A stretch of 64,000 nucleotides of DNA from Streptomyces sp. F63 (GTDB taxonomy: Bacteria; Actinomycetota; Actinomycetes; Streptomycetales; Streptomycetaceae). Position numbers and translations under genes: made by a program. This document shows, in pieces, positions 18,388-27,329 of the stretch. Numbering within the stretch: position 1 is the first letter of the stretch; the number at the start of each line of letters is the position of its first letter. The stretch covers positions 124,001 through 188,000 of the forward strand of contig NZ_JAGPXX010000009.1 in the NCBI RefSeq assembly GCF_018070345.1. The letters are read 5' to 3'. The notes below the pieces were generated by a model that saw only the letters and a list, made by a program, of their open reading frames with translations, ran no database searches and was not told where the DNA came from.

Positions 18388-19684
18388 CCCGGCCGGGGCC
18401 GCCCGCCGACCGCGCCCTTCCGGCCGGTTCCGCGGGGCGACGGGGCTCCGCGGACCGGCCGGTTCCGGCGGACGGGCCGCCGAGAAAGGCCGTCCAGCCG
18501 TCCCGCGGCCGCTGCCCGACCCCGAGGGTGCGCAACTTCGCGAGGACTTCGGGGTCCTGGACGTCCAGCCAGTCCGCCAGTTGTTTGAACGTCACGCAGT
18601 GCACGTCCTCCTTCGGGCAGATCTCCTTGATGGCCTCCTCGACGGCCCGCATATAGGCGCCGCCGTTCCAGGACTCGAAGTGGTTGCCGATGAAGAAGGG
18701 TGCCCGGTTGCCGTCGTAGGCGCGCTGGAAGCCCTGCAGGAGCCCGTCGCGCATCTGACGGCTCCAGACGGCGTGCTGCGCGGGGTCGCCCCGGACCGTT
18801 CCCGACTGGTTGGCGAGAAAGTTGTAGTCCATCGAGAGCGTCTCGAATCCGCGCCCGGGGATGGGGATCTGCTGGAGCGGGAAGTCCCAGAGGCCGCTCT
18901 TCTTCGACGGCCAGACCTGCAGGCCCCCGGGTGAACTGGCGTCGTAGCGGAAGCCCTTGGCCTTCGCCGCCGGCAGCAGGCTCCGCTGTCCCTCCAGGCA
19001 GGGGGCGCGGCCGCCGACGAGTTCCCGCTCGTAGTCGAAGGGCAGCGGCGGGGCGCCGTCGAGACCGGTGTGCGTCTTCCAGTTCTTGACGAGGGCCTCG
19101 GCCTGCTCGATCTCGCTGCGCCACTCGTCCGTCGTCCAGGTTCCCACGCCGCCGTTCGAACCGCAGAAGTGCCCGTTGAAGTGGGTGCCGATCTCGTTGC
19201 CCTCCTGCCAGGCCCCGCGGATCTGCTCAAGGGTGGCCTTGATCCCCCCGATGTCGTTGAAGCCGATGTCCGAGGAGCCGGGGGCGTGCCGCGGCGGCTT
19301 GTAGACCTCGCGCCGGGCGTGCGGAAGGACGTAGACGCCGCTCAGGAAGTACGTCATCTGCGCGTCGTACTCCCGGCCGATCCGGCGGAAGTGGGAGAAG
19401 AGCTTCTGGCCGTCCTCACCGGCGCCGTCCCAGGAGAAGACCACGAACTGGGGCGGCCGGCTGCCGGCTGCCAGCCTTCTCGGGACGGGCTGGTTCGGCT
19501 GGCGGCCGGTGAAGGCCGTCGATCCGTCGCCGATCAGCCGGACCCGGCCGGAGGCCGTCCCCTGCCCCGCGGACCCCTGCCGGGCGTCATCCGATTTCCG
19601 CTCCCCGGTGCTGGAGCAGCCGGCGACCGACAGCGCCAGAACTGCGGCGACGGTCCCTGTGGTCACTCTCCGCGGGGCGGCCAT
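18368..19684 (-). CDS. Lipoprotein with polysaccharide deacetylase-like domain
   Basis: A 438-residue protein. The ATG at 19684 is preceded by AAGGTGGG. The signal peptide ends in lipobox SVAGC (near residue 20), so it is a surface lipoprotein. The NodB-like region begins PQFVVFSWDGAGED near residue 80 (usual T-F-D-D here S-W-D-G) and has EIGTHFNGHFCG near 160, which fits the H-x-x-x-H metal motif. A later NHFESW segment may belong to the active site. It should act on cell-wall or extracellular polysaccharide, but the missing second Asp of motif 1 makes activity uncertain. The C-terminal 40 residues are low-complexity Arg/Gly/Pro. Divergent from the SulP-carbonic anhydrase gene. Confidence 0.78.
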   Translation of the reverse strand: MAAPRRVTTGTVAAVLALSVAGCSSTGERKSDDARQGSAGQGTASGRVRLIGDGSTAFTGRQPNQPVPRRLAAGSRPPQFVVFSWDGAGEDGQKLFSHFRRIGREYDAQMTYFLSGVYVLPHARREVYKPPRHAPGSSDIGFNDIGGIKATLEQIRGAWQEGNEIGTHFNGHFCGSNGGVGTWTTDEWRSEIEQAEALVKNWKTHTGLDGAPPLPFDYERELVGGRAPCLEGQRSLLPAAKAKGFRYDASSPGGLQVWPSKKSGLWDFPLQQIPIPGRGFETLSMDYNFLANQSGTVRGDPAQHAVWSRQMRDGLLQGFQRAYDGNRAPFFIGNHFESWNGGAYMRAVEEAIKEICPKEDVHCVTFKQLADWLDVQDPEVLAKLRTLGVGQRPRDGWTAFLGGPSAGTGRSAEPRRPAEPAGRARSAGGPGRVRQAAE

Positions 19685-19917
19685 CGGCCCACCTTCTTTC
19701 CTCCGCCTCGTGCACTGCCGACACAGCGCGGCCCAAGGTCGCATGGGAGGAGAAACGGTTCAGTCCGACAAGCCGATAAACACACATATTCACTCCATTG
19801 AGTCATTCGGCGGATGATTTGTCCCGAATGACCCCTCAGGGTCTTTACTCTGCATTACGGTTCGTTTACCAAGAGTTGGCATACCGCGTACCGGCAGAGC
19901 CCAGGAGGCCGTCTCCC

Positions 19918-22191
19918 GTGTCCCCCTGCACCCCGCCCCGCGCCGGCGATCTCGCCGCTTCCGCAACCGTCTTCCTGATCGCTGTCCCGATGTCGCTCGG
20001 CCTCGCCGTGGCCATGGGGTCGCCACTGCAGGCGGGGCTGATCGCCACCGCCGTCGGCGGCATCCTCGGCGGGCTTCTCGGCGGGTCATCCCTCCAGGTC
20101 ACCGGCGCCTCCACCGGACTCACCGTCGTCACGGCCGAGTTGATCCAGGTCTACGGCTGGCCGGCCACCTGCGGCATCACCGTTCTCGCCGGTCTGCTCC
20201 AGCTCGCCCTCGGCTGGCTCCGGGTGGCCCGCGCGGCGCTCGCCGTCAGCCCCGCCATCGTGCACGGCACCCTTGCCGGGATCGGTGTCACCATCGCCCT
20301 CGGCCAGCTGCACGTGGTCTTCGGCAGCGAGCCGCACAGCACGGTCCTCGGCAACCTCCGGGCCCTCCCCGGCGAGCTGGCCGACGCCCCGACCGCGGCG
20401 CTCGCCGTCGGGGTGCTCACCGTGACCGTCCTCGTCGGCTGGCCGCGGCTGCCGGGCCGCGCGGGGCGGGTCCTGTGCCGGCTGCCCGCCGCGCTGGCCT
20501 CGGTCGCCGTCGCCACACTCGTGACCGTGGTGGCCGCACCGGAGCTGGACCGCGTCGATCTGCCCTCCTGGCGGGCCCACATCATGCCGGAGGCGCCGGA
20601 CGGCCCGGTACTGGGTCTGCTCGCCGCGGTGCTCACGGTCGCACTCGTCGGCGCCCTGGAGTCACTGCTCTCCGCTGTCGCTGTCGACCGGCTGGCCCGT
20701 GACCGGCCCGCGGCCGCCGCACCGCCCCAGGCCGACCTGAACCGCGAACTGCGCGGACAAGGCGCGGCCAACGCCGTCTCCGGGCTGCTCGGCGGACTGC
20801 CGGTCTCCGGTGGCGCGATGCGGGGCTCGGCCAACGTCCGCGCCGGCGCCACCGGCCGCTGGTCCACCGTCCTCCACGGGATCTGGGTGCTGCTCGCCGC
20901 CGGACTACTGGCCTCGGCACTGGAGCAGATCCCGCTGGCCGCCCTCGGTGCGCTGGTGGCCATGGTGGGCGTCCAGATGGTGAGCTACGCCCACATCCGC
21001 AACGTCCACCGGCACCGCGAGTTCCCGGTCTACGCGGCCACGGTCGCGGGTGTGGTGCTGGCCGGCGTGCTGGAGGGGGTCCTGCTGGGGATCGCCGCAG
21101 CCCTGGCCGTCTCCCTGCACCGGCTGGCCCGGACCCGCATCTCCGTGAGCGAGTCCCGGGGTGTCCACCAGGTCCGGGCGCACGGCCAGTTGACGTTCCT
21201 GGCGGTGCCCCGGCTGAGCCGCGCCCTCGGCCAGGTGCCACCGGGGGCCACCGCGCTGGTCGAACTGGACGGCTCCTTCATGGACCACGCGGCCTACGAA
21301 ACGCTCCACCACTGGCGCGAGACCCATGTCGCGGAGGGCGGACGGGTCGCCGTGACGGGCCGGGCGGGGCAGGACATCTGCGAACCGTCGCCCGGGCACG
21401 GCTGCAGGCCCTGGACCCCCTGGCGCAATCACCAGTGCGTACAGGGCGGGCCCGGGGAGCCCGTACCGCCCGGGGAGCGGCATCCGACAGCCGGCAGCGT
21501 CCAGCTCGCGGGCGGCCTGCGGGCCTTCCAGCGGAACACCGCACCACTGGTCCGCGAGGAACTGGCGCGTCTGGCCCGGGAAGGCCAGCGGCCGTCCCAG
21601 CTCTTCCTGACCTGCGCCGACTCACGGCTCGTCACGAGCATGATCACTTCCAGCGGCCCCGGCGACCTCTTCACCGTCCGCAACATCGGCAATCTCGTAC
21701 CCCCGCCGGGCGCCGACTCGGCCGACGACTCCGTGGCGGCAGCCATCCAGTACGCGGTCGACATCCTGGGGGTGAGCAGCATCACGGTCTGCGGCCACTC
21801 GGGATGCGGGGCCATGCAGGCGCTGCTTGAATCGCCACCGAGTGCACTCGGCACTCCACTGGGCCGCTGGCTGCGCCACGGACTCCCGAGTCTGGAGCGT
21901 CTGCGCGGCGGGGACCCGGAGCCGGTGATCTCGGGCAGACCCGTCAGCGACTCAGTTGAGCGGCTCTGTATCACAAATGTGATGCAGCAACTGGAGCATC
22001 TGTCGGCCCACCCCTCGGTGGCCCGGCGGGTGACGGCGGGCACGCTCACACTGCACGGAATGTACTTCCATGTGGCCGAAGCACAGGCGTACTTGCTCAG
22101 CAACCAGGGCAAAACCTTCGCACCGGTACAGCCAGAGGCCCGGTCCACCGGGGCCGGAGAGTCGGCGGAATCTCCACCTCTACAGGTCTAG
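19918..22191 (+). CDS. SulP anion transporter fused to beta-carbonic anhydrase
   Basis: A 757-residue fusion. GTG 19918 is chosen because AGGAGG lies 9 bases ahead; longer in-frame starts (TTG 19798, ATG 19828) lack a ribosome site. Residues 10-410 are a SulP/SLC26 transporter with about 10-12 membrane helices and the family stretch GLLGGLPVSGGAMRGSANVR. Then comes a short STAS-like part (ALVELDGSFMDH). A beta-class carbonic anhydrase follows from about 525, with zinc ligands in CADSR near 565 and in CGHSGCGAM near 624. Such fusions are thought to import bicarbonate and convert it with CO2. The divergent promoter region (19685-19917) is AT-rich for this genome. Confidence 0.93.
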   Translation: MSPCTPPRAGDLAASATVFLIAVPMSLGLAVAMGSPLQAGLIATAVGGILGGLLGGSSLQVTGASTGLTVVTAELIQVYGWPATCGITVLAGLLQLALGWLRVARAALAVSPAIVHGTLAGIGVTIALGQLHVVFGSEPHSTVLGNLRALPGELADAPTAALAVGVLTVTVLVGWPRLPGRAGRVLCRLPAALASVAVATLVTVVAAPELDRVDLPSWRAHIMPEAPDGPVLGLLAAVLTVALVGALESLLSAVAVDRLARDRPAAAAPPQADLNRELRGQGAANAVSGLLGGLPVSGGAMRGSANVRAGATGRWSTVLHGIWVLLAAGLLASALEQIPLAALGALVAMVGVQMVSYAHIRNVHRHREFPVYAATVAGVVLAGVLEGVLLGIAAALAVSLHRLARTRISVSESRGVHQVRAHGQLTFLAVPRLSRALGQVPPGATALVELDGSFMDHAAYETLHHWRETHVAEGGRVAVTGRAGQDICEPSPGHGCRPWTPWRNHQCVQGGPGEPVPPGERHPTAGSVQLAGGLRAFQRNTAPLVREELARLAREGQRPSQLFLTCADSRLVTSMITSSGPGDLFTVRNIGNLVPPPGADSADDSVAAAIQYAVDILGVSSITVCGHSGCGAMQALLESPPSALGTPLGRWLRHGLPSLERLRGGDPEPVISGRPVSDSVERLCITNVMQQLEHLSAHPSVARRVTAGTLTLHGMYFHVAEAQAYLLSNQGKTFAPVQPEARSTGAGESAESPPLQV

Positions 22192-22281
22192 ACCTCTTGT
22201 GGCAAGCTCTTGTCAGGCCCGGTATTGGCCTGATGTGCTGTCGCCGGGACCACAGCGGACACCCATGGAATGGGAGTAGTC

Positions 22282-24249
22282 GTGAGCAATGAAAGCCTGG
22301 CCAACCTGCTGAAAGAGGAGCGGCGGTTCGAACCGCCGGCCGACTTGGCAGCGGCCGCCAATGTCACCGCCGAGGCATACGAACAAGCCAAGGCTGACCG
22401 GCTGGGCTTCTGGGCTGAGCAGGCCCGTCAGCTGACCTGGGCGAATGAGCCGACCCAGACCCTCGACTGGAGCAACCCGCCGTTCGCGAAGTGGTTCGCC
22501 GACGGCAAGATCAACGTTGCCTACAACTGCGTGGACCGGCATGTGGAGGCCGGCAACGGTGACCGTGTCGCCATCCACTTCGAGGGGGAGCCGGGCGACA
22601 CCCGCGCCATCACCTACGCCGAGCTGCAGCGTGAGGTCTCCAAGGCCGCCAACGCCCTGATCGAGCTGGGCGTCCAGGCCGGTGACCGGGTCGCGATCTA
22701 CCTGCCGATGATCCCGGAGGCGGTCTTCGCGATGCTGGCCTGCGCCCGCATCGGTGCCCCGCACTCCCTGGTCTTCGGAGGCTTCTCCGCGGACGCCCTG
22801 GCCACCCGCATCGAGGACGCCGACGCACGGGTGGTCATCACCTCCGACGGCGGCTACCGCAGGGGCAAGCCCTCCGCCCTCAAGCCGGCCGTGGACGAGG
22901 CCCTGACCCGCCCCGGTACGGAGAACGTCCGCAACGTTCTCGTCGTCCGGCGCACCGGTGAGGACACCGCCTGGACCGACGGCCGCGACGTGTGGTGGCA
23001 CGAACTGGTGGACCGCCAGTCCGACCAGCACACCCCCGAGGCGTTCGACGCCGAGCACCCGCTGTTCATTCTCTACACCTCGGGCACGACGGGTAAGCCG
23101 AAGGGCATCCTGCACACCACCGGCGGCTACCTCACCCAGGTCGCCTACACCCACCGGGCCGTCTTCGACCTCAAGCCGGAGACGGATGTCTACTGGTGCA
23201 CCGCCGATGTCGGCTGGGTGACGGGTCACTCGTACATCGTCTACGGCCCGCTGGCCAACGGCGCCACCGAGGTCCTCTACGAGGGCACCCCGGACACCCC
23301 GCACCAGGGCCGCTGGTGGGAGATCGTCCAGAAGTACGGCGTCACGATCCTCTACACCGCGCCGACCGCGATCCGCGCCTGCATGAAGTGGGGTGACGAC
23401 ATCCCGGCCAAGTTCGACCTGTCGTCGCTGCGCATCCTGGGCTCCGTGGGCGAGCCCATCAACCCCGAGGCCTGGATCTGGTACCGCAAGAATATCGGCG
23501 GCGACCGCACCCCGGTCGTGGACACCTGGTGGCAGACCGAGACCGGCGCCATCATGATCAGCCCGCTCCCGGGTGTCACGGCCACCAAGCCGGGCTCGGC
23601 CCAGATTCCGCTGCCGGGCATCTCCGCGACCGTCGTCGACGACGAGGCCAGGGAGGTTCCGAACGGTGGGGGCGGCTACCTCGTCCTGACCGAGCCGTGG
23701 CCGTCGATGCTCCGCACGATCTGGGGTGACGACCAGCGCTACCTCGACACCTACTGGTCCCGTTTCGAGAATCGTTACTTCGCGGGCGACGGTGCCAAGA
23801 AGGACGACGACGGGGACATCTGGCTGCTCGGCCGGGTCGACGACGTCATGCTGGTCTCCGGCCACAACATCTCGACCACCGAGGTGGAGTCGGCACTCGT
23901 GTCGCACCCCAAGATCGCCGAAGCTGCCGTCGTCGGCGCCACGGACCCGCAGACGACGCAGGCCATCGTCGCCTTCGTCATCGTGCGCGGCAACGTGGAC
24001 AGCGAGGAGGAGGGGCTGGTCGAGGAGCTCCGCGCCCATGTCGCCAAGCATCTCGGCCCGATCGCCAAGCCCAAGCGCATCCTGCCGGTCGCGGAGCTGC
24101 CCAAGACCCGTTCCGGCAAGATCATGCGACGGCTGCTGCGTGACGTGGCCGAGAACCGTGCCCTGGGAGATGTCACCACCCTCACCGACTCCTCGGTGAT
24201 GGACCTCATCCAGAGCAGGCTGCCCGGCGCCGCCTCCAGCGAGGACTGA
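22282..24249 (+). CDS. acsA: Acetyl-CoA synthetase
   Basis: A 655-residue AMP-forming acetate-CoA ligase of full length. GTG 22282 has GGGAG 7 bases ahead. The P-loop-like [12 protein letters not shown] lies near residue 265, WWQTETGAI near 415, and the catalytic lysine in [12 protein letters not shown] near 612; this Lys is the usual acetylation site for regulation by Pat/CobB-type enzymes. It activates acetate to acetyl-CoA in the cytoplasm. An 11-bp hairpin follows the stop, so it is probably its own transcription unit. Rv3667 acs occupies the same place in M. tuberculosis. Confidence 0.98.
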   Translation: MSNESLANLLKEERRFEPPADLAAAANVTAEAYEQAKADRLGFWAEQARQLTWANEPTQTLDWSNPPFAKWFADGKINVAYNCVDRHVEAGNGDRVAIHFEGEPGDTRAITYAELQREVSKAANALIELGVQAGDRVAIYLPMIPEAVFAMLACARIGAPHSLVFGGFSADALATRIEDADARVVITSDGGYRRGKPSALKPAVDEALTRPGTENVRNVLVVRRTGEDTAWTDGRDVWWHELVDRQSDQHTPEAFDAEHPLFILYTSGTTGKPKGILHTTGGYLTQVAYTHRAVFDLKPETDVYWCTADVGWVTGHSYIVYGPLANGATEVLYEGTPDTPHQGRWWEIVQKYGVTILYTAPTAIRACMKWGDDIPAKFDLSSLRILGSVGEPINPEAWIWYRKNIGGDRTPVVDTWWQTETGAIMISPLPGVTATKPGSAQIPLPGISATVVDDEAREVPNGGGGYLVLTEPWPSMLRTIWGDDQRYLDTYWSRFENRYFAGDGAKKDDDGDIWLLGRVDDVMLVSGHNISTTEVESALVSHPKIAEAAVVGATDPQTTQAIVAFVIVRGNVDSEEEGLVEELRAHVAKHLGPIAKPKRILPVAELPKTRSGKIMRRLLRDVAENRALGDVTTLTDSSVMDLIQSRLPGAASSED

Positions 24250-24282
24250 CCGCCCCGGCGTCCGTCCCGAGTGACCGGTGAA

Positions 24283-24324
24283 GAGCCGGGAGAGGCCGTC
24301 GACCAGGACGGTTTCTCCCGGCTC
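24283..24324 (+). terminator. Terminator hairpin after acsA
   Basis: GAGCCGGGAGA and TCTCCCGGCTC form a perfect 11-bp stem with a 20-base loop, 34 bases after the acsA stop codon. Confidence 0.7.
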
Positions 24325-24356
24325 TCCCGGGTAGGGTGAAGAACACAACAGCAGTC

Positions 24357-24458
24357 GTCGGATAGTCCTCAAGGTGTGCCGGGAAGTCTGGTCGGCAATC
24401 GCCGAAGCCATGCCCGGAAGCATGGCTTCGGCCGGTATCCACGTAACCGACCGGAGGG
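24357..24458 (+). promoter_or_regulatory. Structured nhaA leader RNA, candidate ion-sensing riboswitch
   Basis: Upstream of nhaA the RNA can form three stacked elements. A closing stem pairs GTCGG (24357-24361) with CCGAC (24447-24451). Inside it, TGCCG/CGGCA (24377-24381 with 24393-24397) holds the loop GGAAGTCTGGT. A perfect 12-bp stem, GCCGAAGCCATG/CATGGCTTCGGC (24401-24412 with 24421-24432), follows. The closing stem ends next to the ribosome site GGAGGG at 24453-24458, so ligand-dependent folding could gate translation. The gene partner and the CCGGGAAGTCTGG loop recall the nhaA-I class (reported Li+ riboswitches), from memory only. Confidence 0.55.
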
Positions 24459-24468
24459 TTCCTTTCCC

Positions 24469-25860
24469 GTGGCCACGCCCCAGCGTCCCAAGTTCCTCGG
24501 CCGCATGTCCCTGCCGGAGCGCAACTTCGTCGCGGACGCCCTGCGGACCGAGACCGTCGGCGGTGTACTGCTGCTCGCGGCCGCGATCGTCGCCCTGGTC
24601 ATGGCGAACACCCCGCTGAGCGACTTCTACCAGAACGTCCGGGACTTCACCGTCGGGCCCGAGTCCCTCCATCTGGACCTGTCGATCGGTGACTGGGCCA
24701 AGGACGGCCTCCTCACCGTCTTCTTCTTCGTGGCCGGCATCGAGCTCAAGCGGGAACTGGTCGCCGGCGAACTCCGGGACCCGAGAGCGGCGGCCCTGCC
24801 CGTCGTGGCGGCGCTCTGCGGCATGATCGCCCCCGCGCTCGTCTATGTCGCCACCAACTCCTTCCTGGGCGGCAGCCTCGACGGCTGGGCGGTGCCCACC
24901 GCCACCGACATCGCCTTCGCCCTTGCCGTCCTCGCGGTGCTCGGCACCTCGCTCCCCGCCTCGATGCGGGCCTTTCTGCTGACCCTGGCGGTCGTCGACG
25001 ACCTCGGCGCGATTCTCATCATCGCCATCTTCTTCACCACTGACATCAGCCTCCCCGCCCTGGGCCTCTCCCTGGCCGGGCTGGCCCTCTTCTGGTTCCT
25101 GCACCGCAAGGGCGTGCGCGGCTGGTACGTCTACGTCCCACTGGCCGTGGTGATCTGGGCGCTGATGCACGCCAGCGGCGTGCACGCCACGGTCGCGGGT
25201 GTCGCGATGGGCCTGCTGCTGCGCTGCACCGTCCGCGACGACGAGGGCCACTCGCCCGCGGAGCACATCGAACATCTGGTCCGTCCCCTGTCCGCCGGGG
25301 TCGCCGTGCCGCTGTTCGCCCTGTTCGCGGCCGGTGTCTCCGTGTCCGGCGGGGCGCTCGGTGACGTCTTCACCACGCCGGAGCCGCTCGGTGTCGTCCT
25401 CGGTCTCTTCCTCGGCAAGGTCATCGGCATCTTCGGCGGTTCCTGGCTGGCGGTCCGCTTCACCCAGGCCGAACTCAACGACGAACTGGCCTGGGCGGAC
25501 ATCTTCGCGGTCTCCTCCCTCGCGGGCATCGGCTTCACCGTGTCCCTGCTCATCGGCGAGCTGGCCTTCACCGAGGACCCCGCGCTCGCGGACGAGGTGA
25601 AGGCCGCCGTCCTCGTCGGTTCCCTGATCTCCGCCGTCGCCGCGGGCATCCTCCTCAAGCTGCGCAACAACAAGTACCGGCGGCTGTACGAGGAGGAGAA
25701 CCTCGACGAGGACGAGTCCGGCATCCCGGATGTCTACGAGCGGAACGACCCCGCCTACCACCTCCGGATGGCGGCGATCCACGAAAAAAAAGCCGCCGCG
25801 CACCGAAGGCAGGCGGAAGTCGCCGCGACGGAACACAACGGAACGCGCGACCAGCGATGA
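24469..25860 (+). CDS. nhaA: NhaA family Na+/H+ antiporter
   Basis: A 463-residue membrane protein. GTG 24469 follows GGAGGG by 10 bases. About 11 helices are visible. The ion-binding aspartates are in LAVVDDLGAILIIAIF near residue 175, and the unwound-helix region PTATDIAFALAVLAVLG lies just before. It exports Na+ or Li+ in exchange for protons. A hydrophilic C-terminal tail of about 70 residues, rich in Glu/Asp then His/Arg/Lys, extends beyond the core and may be regulatory. The leader described above probably controls it. A holin-like gene and a hydrolase follow closely on the same strand. Confidence 0.95.
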   Translation: MATPQRPKFLGRMSLPERNFVADALRTETVGGVLLLAAAIVALVMANTPLSDFYQNVRDFTVGPESLHLDLSIGDWAKDGLLTVFFFVAGIELKRELVAGELRDPRAAALPVVAALCGMIAPALVYVATNSFLGGSLDGWAVPTATDIAFALAVLAVLGTSLPASMRAFLLTLAVVDDLGAILIIAIFFTTDISLPALGLSLAGLALFWFLHRKGVRGWYVYVPLAVVIWALMHASGVHATVAGVAMGLLLRCTVRDDEGHSPAEHIEHLVRPLSAGVAVPLFALFAAGVSVSGGALGDVFTTPEPLGVVLGLFLGKVIGIFGGSWLAVRFTQAELNDELAWADIFAVSSLAGIGFTVSLLIGELAFTEDPALADEVKAAVLVGSLISAVAAGILLKLRNNKYRRLYEEENLDEDESGIPDVYERNDPAYHLRMAAIHEKKAAAHRRQAEVAATEHNGTRDQR

Positions 25861-25936
25861 TCCGGCATGATCGGGGCAACCGCCCGGTAGATCCCGCCCA
25901 GGGAGTGCCAGCAGACCCGAAGTGAAGGATGAAGCG

Positions 25937-26377
25937 ATGAGCCCAGTCGAACAGGATGGCGACCGCAGCCTCGGACAGCTGATGGCCACGGCGACCACAG
26001 AGCTGTCCGCACTCGTGCACGACGAGATCGCCCTGGCCAAGGCCGAGCTGCGGCAGGACGCGAAGCGGGCGGGCATCGGCGGCTTCGCCGTCACCACCGC
26101 CGGCGTGCTGGCCCTCTTCTCCCTGCCCGTGCTGAGCTTCGCCGCCGCGTACGGCATCCACAACCTCGGGCTCGGCCTGGCCTGGTCCTTCCTCATCGTG
26201 GGCAGTGCCTATCTGCTGCTGGCCGCGCTCCTGGGCCTCTTCGCCGTCGCCAAGTTCAAGAAGGTCAAGAAGCCGGAGAAGAGCATGGCCTCCGCCCGGG
26301 AGACGGCGGCCGTGCTCGGCAACGCCAAACCCCACCCGCGCTCCCGGGCGGCCGTGCCGGCCGAACCGGCGCCGTAG
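25937..26377 (+). CDS. Actinobacterial holin-X/DUF1469 family membrane protein
   Basis: A 146-residue protein. The N terminus (about 1-50) is an amphipathic helix, SLGQLMATATTELSALVHDE, typical of the phage holin_3_6/DUF1469 group. It is followed by two membrane helices (about 55-105) and a basic tail (KFKKVKKPEK). ATG 25937 has GAAGGA 8 bases ahead. The name comes from weak similarity to phage holins; in actinobacteria these are cellular envelope proteins of unknown function. It lies in the nhaA to hydrolase row, as Rv3669 does in M. tuberculosis. Confidence 0.82.
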   Translation: MSPVEQDGDRSLGQLMATATTELSALVHDEIALAKAELRQDAKRAGIGGFAVTTAGVLALFSLPVLSFAAAYGIHNLGLGLAWSFLIVGSAYLLLAALLGLFAVAKFKKVKKPEKSMASARETAAVLGNAKPHPRSRAAVPAEPAP

Positions 26378-26402
26378 CGGGAGTGTGTGGCACGCTCTCC
26401 GC

Positions 26403-27329
26403 ATGACCTCGCCCGAGACCCCCGCCACGGCCGTCAGGATCGACGGTCCCTGGACCCACCGGGACGTCGCCGCCAACGGCGCCCGCTTCCACATCGCCGA
26501 GGCCGGTGACGGGCCGCTGGTCCTGCTGCTCCACGGATTCCCGGAGTTCTGGTGGGCCTGGCGGCACCAACTGACCGCCCTCGCCGACGCGGGCTTCCGG
26601 GCCGTCGCCATGGACCTGCGCGGCGTCGGCGGCAGTGACCGCACCCCGCGGGGCTACGACCCGGCGAACCTCGCCCTCGACGTCACCGGGGTGATCCGCT
26701 CCCTCGGCGAGCCGGACGCGGCCCTCGTCGGCCACGGCATCGGTGGCTACCTGGCCTGGACGGCGGCGGTGATGCGCCCCAAGCTGGTGCGCCGGCTGGC
26801 GGTCACCTCCATGCCCCATCCGCGCCGCTGGCGCTCGGCGATGCTCACGGACGTGCGGCAGACCCGGGCCGGTTCATACGTCTGGGGCTTCCAGCGCCCC
26901 TGGCTGCCGGAGCGGCAGCTGGTGGCCGACGACGCCGCCCTCGTGGGCCGGCTGATGCGCGAATGGTCCGGTCCGCGGCTGCCGGAGGACGAGGCGGTGG
27001 ACACCTACCGCCGGGCCATGTCGATCCCCTCGACCGCGCACTGCTCGATCGAGCCGTACCGGTGGCTGGTGCGCTCGATGGCCCGTCCCGACGGCATCCA
27101 GTTCAACCGCCGGATGAAGCGCCCGGTGCGGGTGCCGACGCTGCATCTGCACGGATCGCTCGACCCCGTGATGCGGACCCGGAGCGCCGCCGGTTCCGGC
27201 GAGTACGTCGAAGCGCCCTACCGCTGGCGGCTGTTCGACGGCCTGGGGCACTTCCCGCACGAGGAGGACCCGGCGGCCTTCTCCCATGAGCTGATCAGCT
27301 GGCTCAAGGACCCGGAACCGGACCGGTAG
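26403..27329 (+). CDS. Epoxide hydrolase-like alpha/beta hydrolase with altered nucleophile
   Basis: A 308-residue alpha/beta-hydrolase fold protein, in the position of Rv3670 (EphE). The oxyanion segment LLHGFPEFWWAWRHQL near residue 45 is exactly that of epoxide hydrolases and haloalkane dehalogenases. The nucleophile elbow, however, is ALVGHGIGGYLAW instead of VGHDWGG, so the catalytic Asp is Gly. The C-terminal FDGLGHFPHEEDP supplies a His and acidic residues. Either another residue is the nucleophile or the protein no longer catalyses. The start ATG 26403 has no strong ribosome site and lies 26 bases after the holin-like gene, suggesting coupling. Confidence 0.8.
   Translation: MTSPETPATAVRIDGPWTHRDVAANGARFHIAEAGDGPLVLLLHGFPEFWWAWRHQLTALADAGFRAVAMDLRGVGGSDRTPRGYDPANLALDVTGVIRSLGEPDAALVGHGIGGYLAWTAAVMRPKLVRRLAVTSMPHPRRWRSAMLTDVRQTRAGSYVWGFQRPWLPERQLVADDAALVGRLMREWSGPRLPEDEAVDTYRRAMSIPSTAHCSIEPYRWLVRSMARPDGIQFNRRMKRPVRVPTLHLHGSLDPVMRTRSAAGSGEYVEAPYRWRLFDGLGHFPHEEDPAAFSHELISWLKDPEPDR

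Noticed and set aside
22213..26196. Open frame of over 1300 codons on the minus strand through acsA and nhaA
   Set aside because: Antisense to two unmistakable genes. The translation is rich in Gly, Asp, Arg and His without known motifs, a typical mirror frame.
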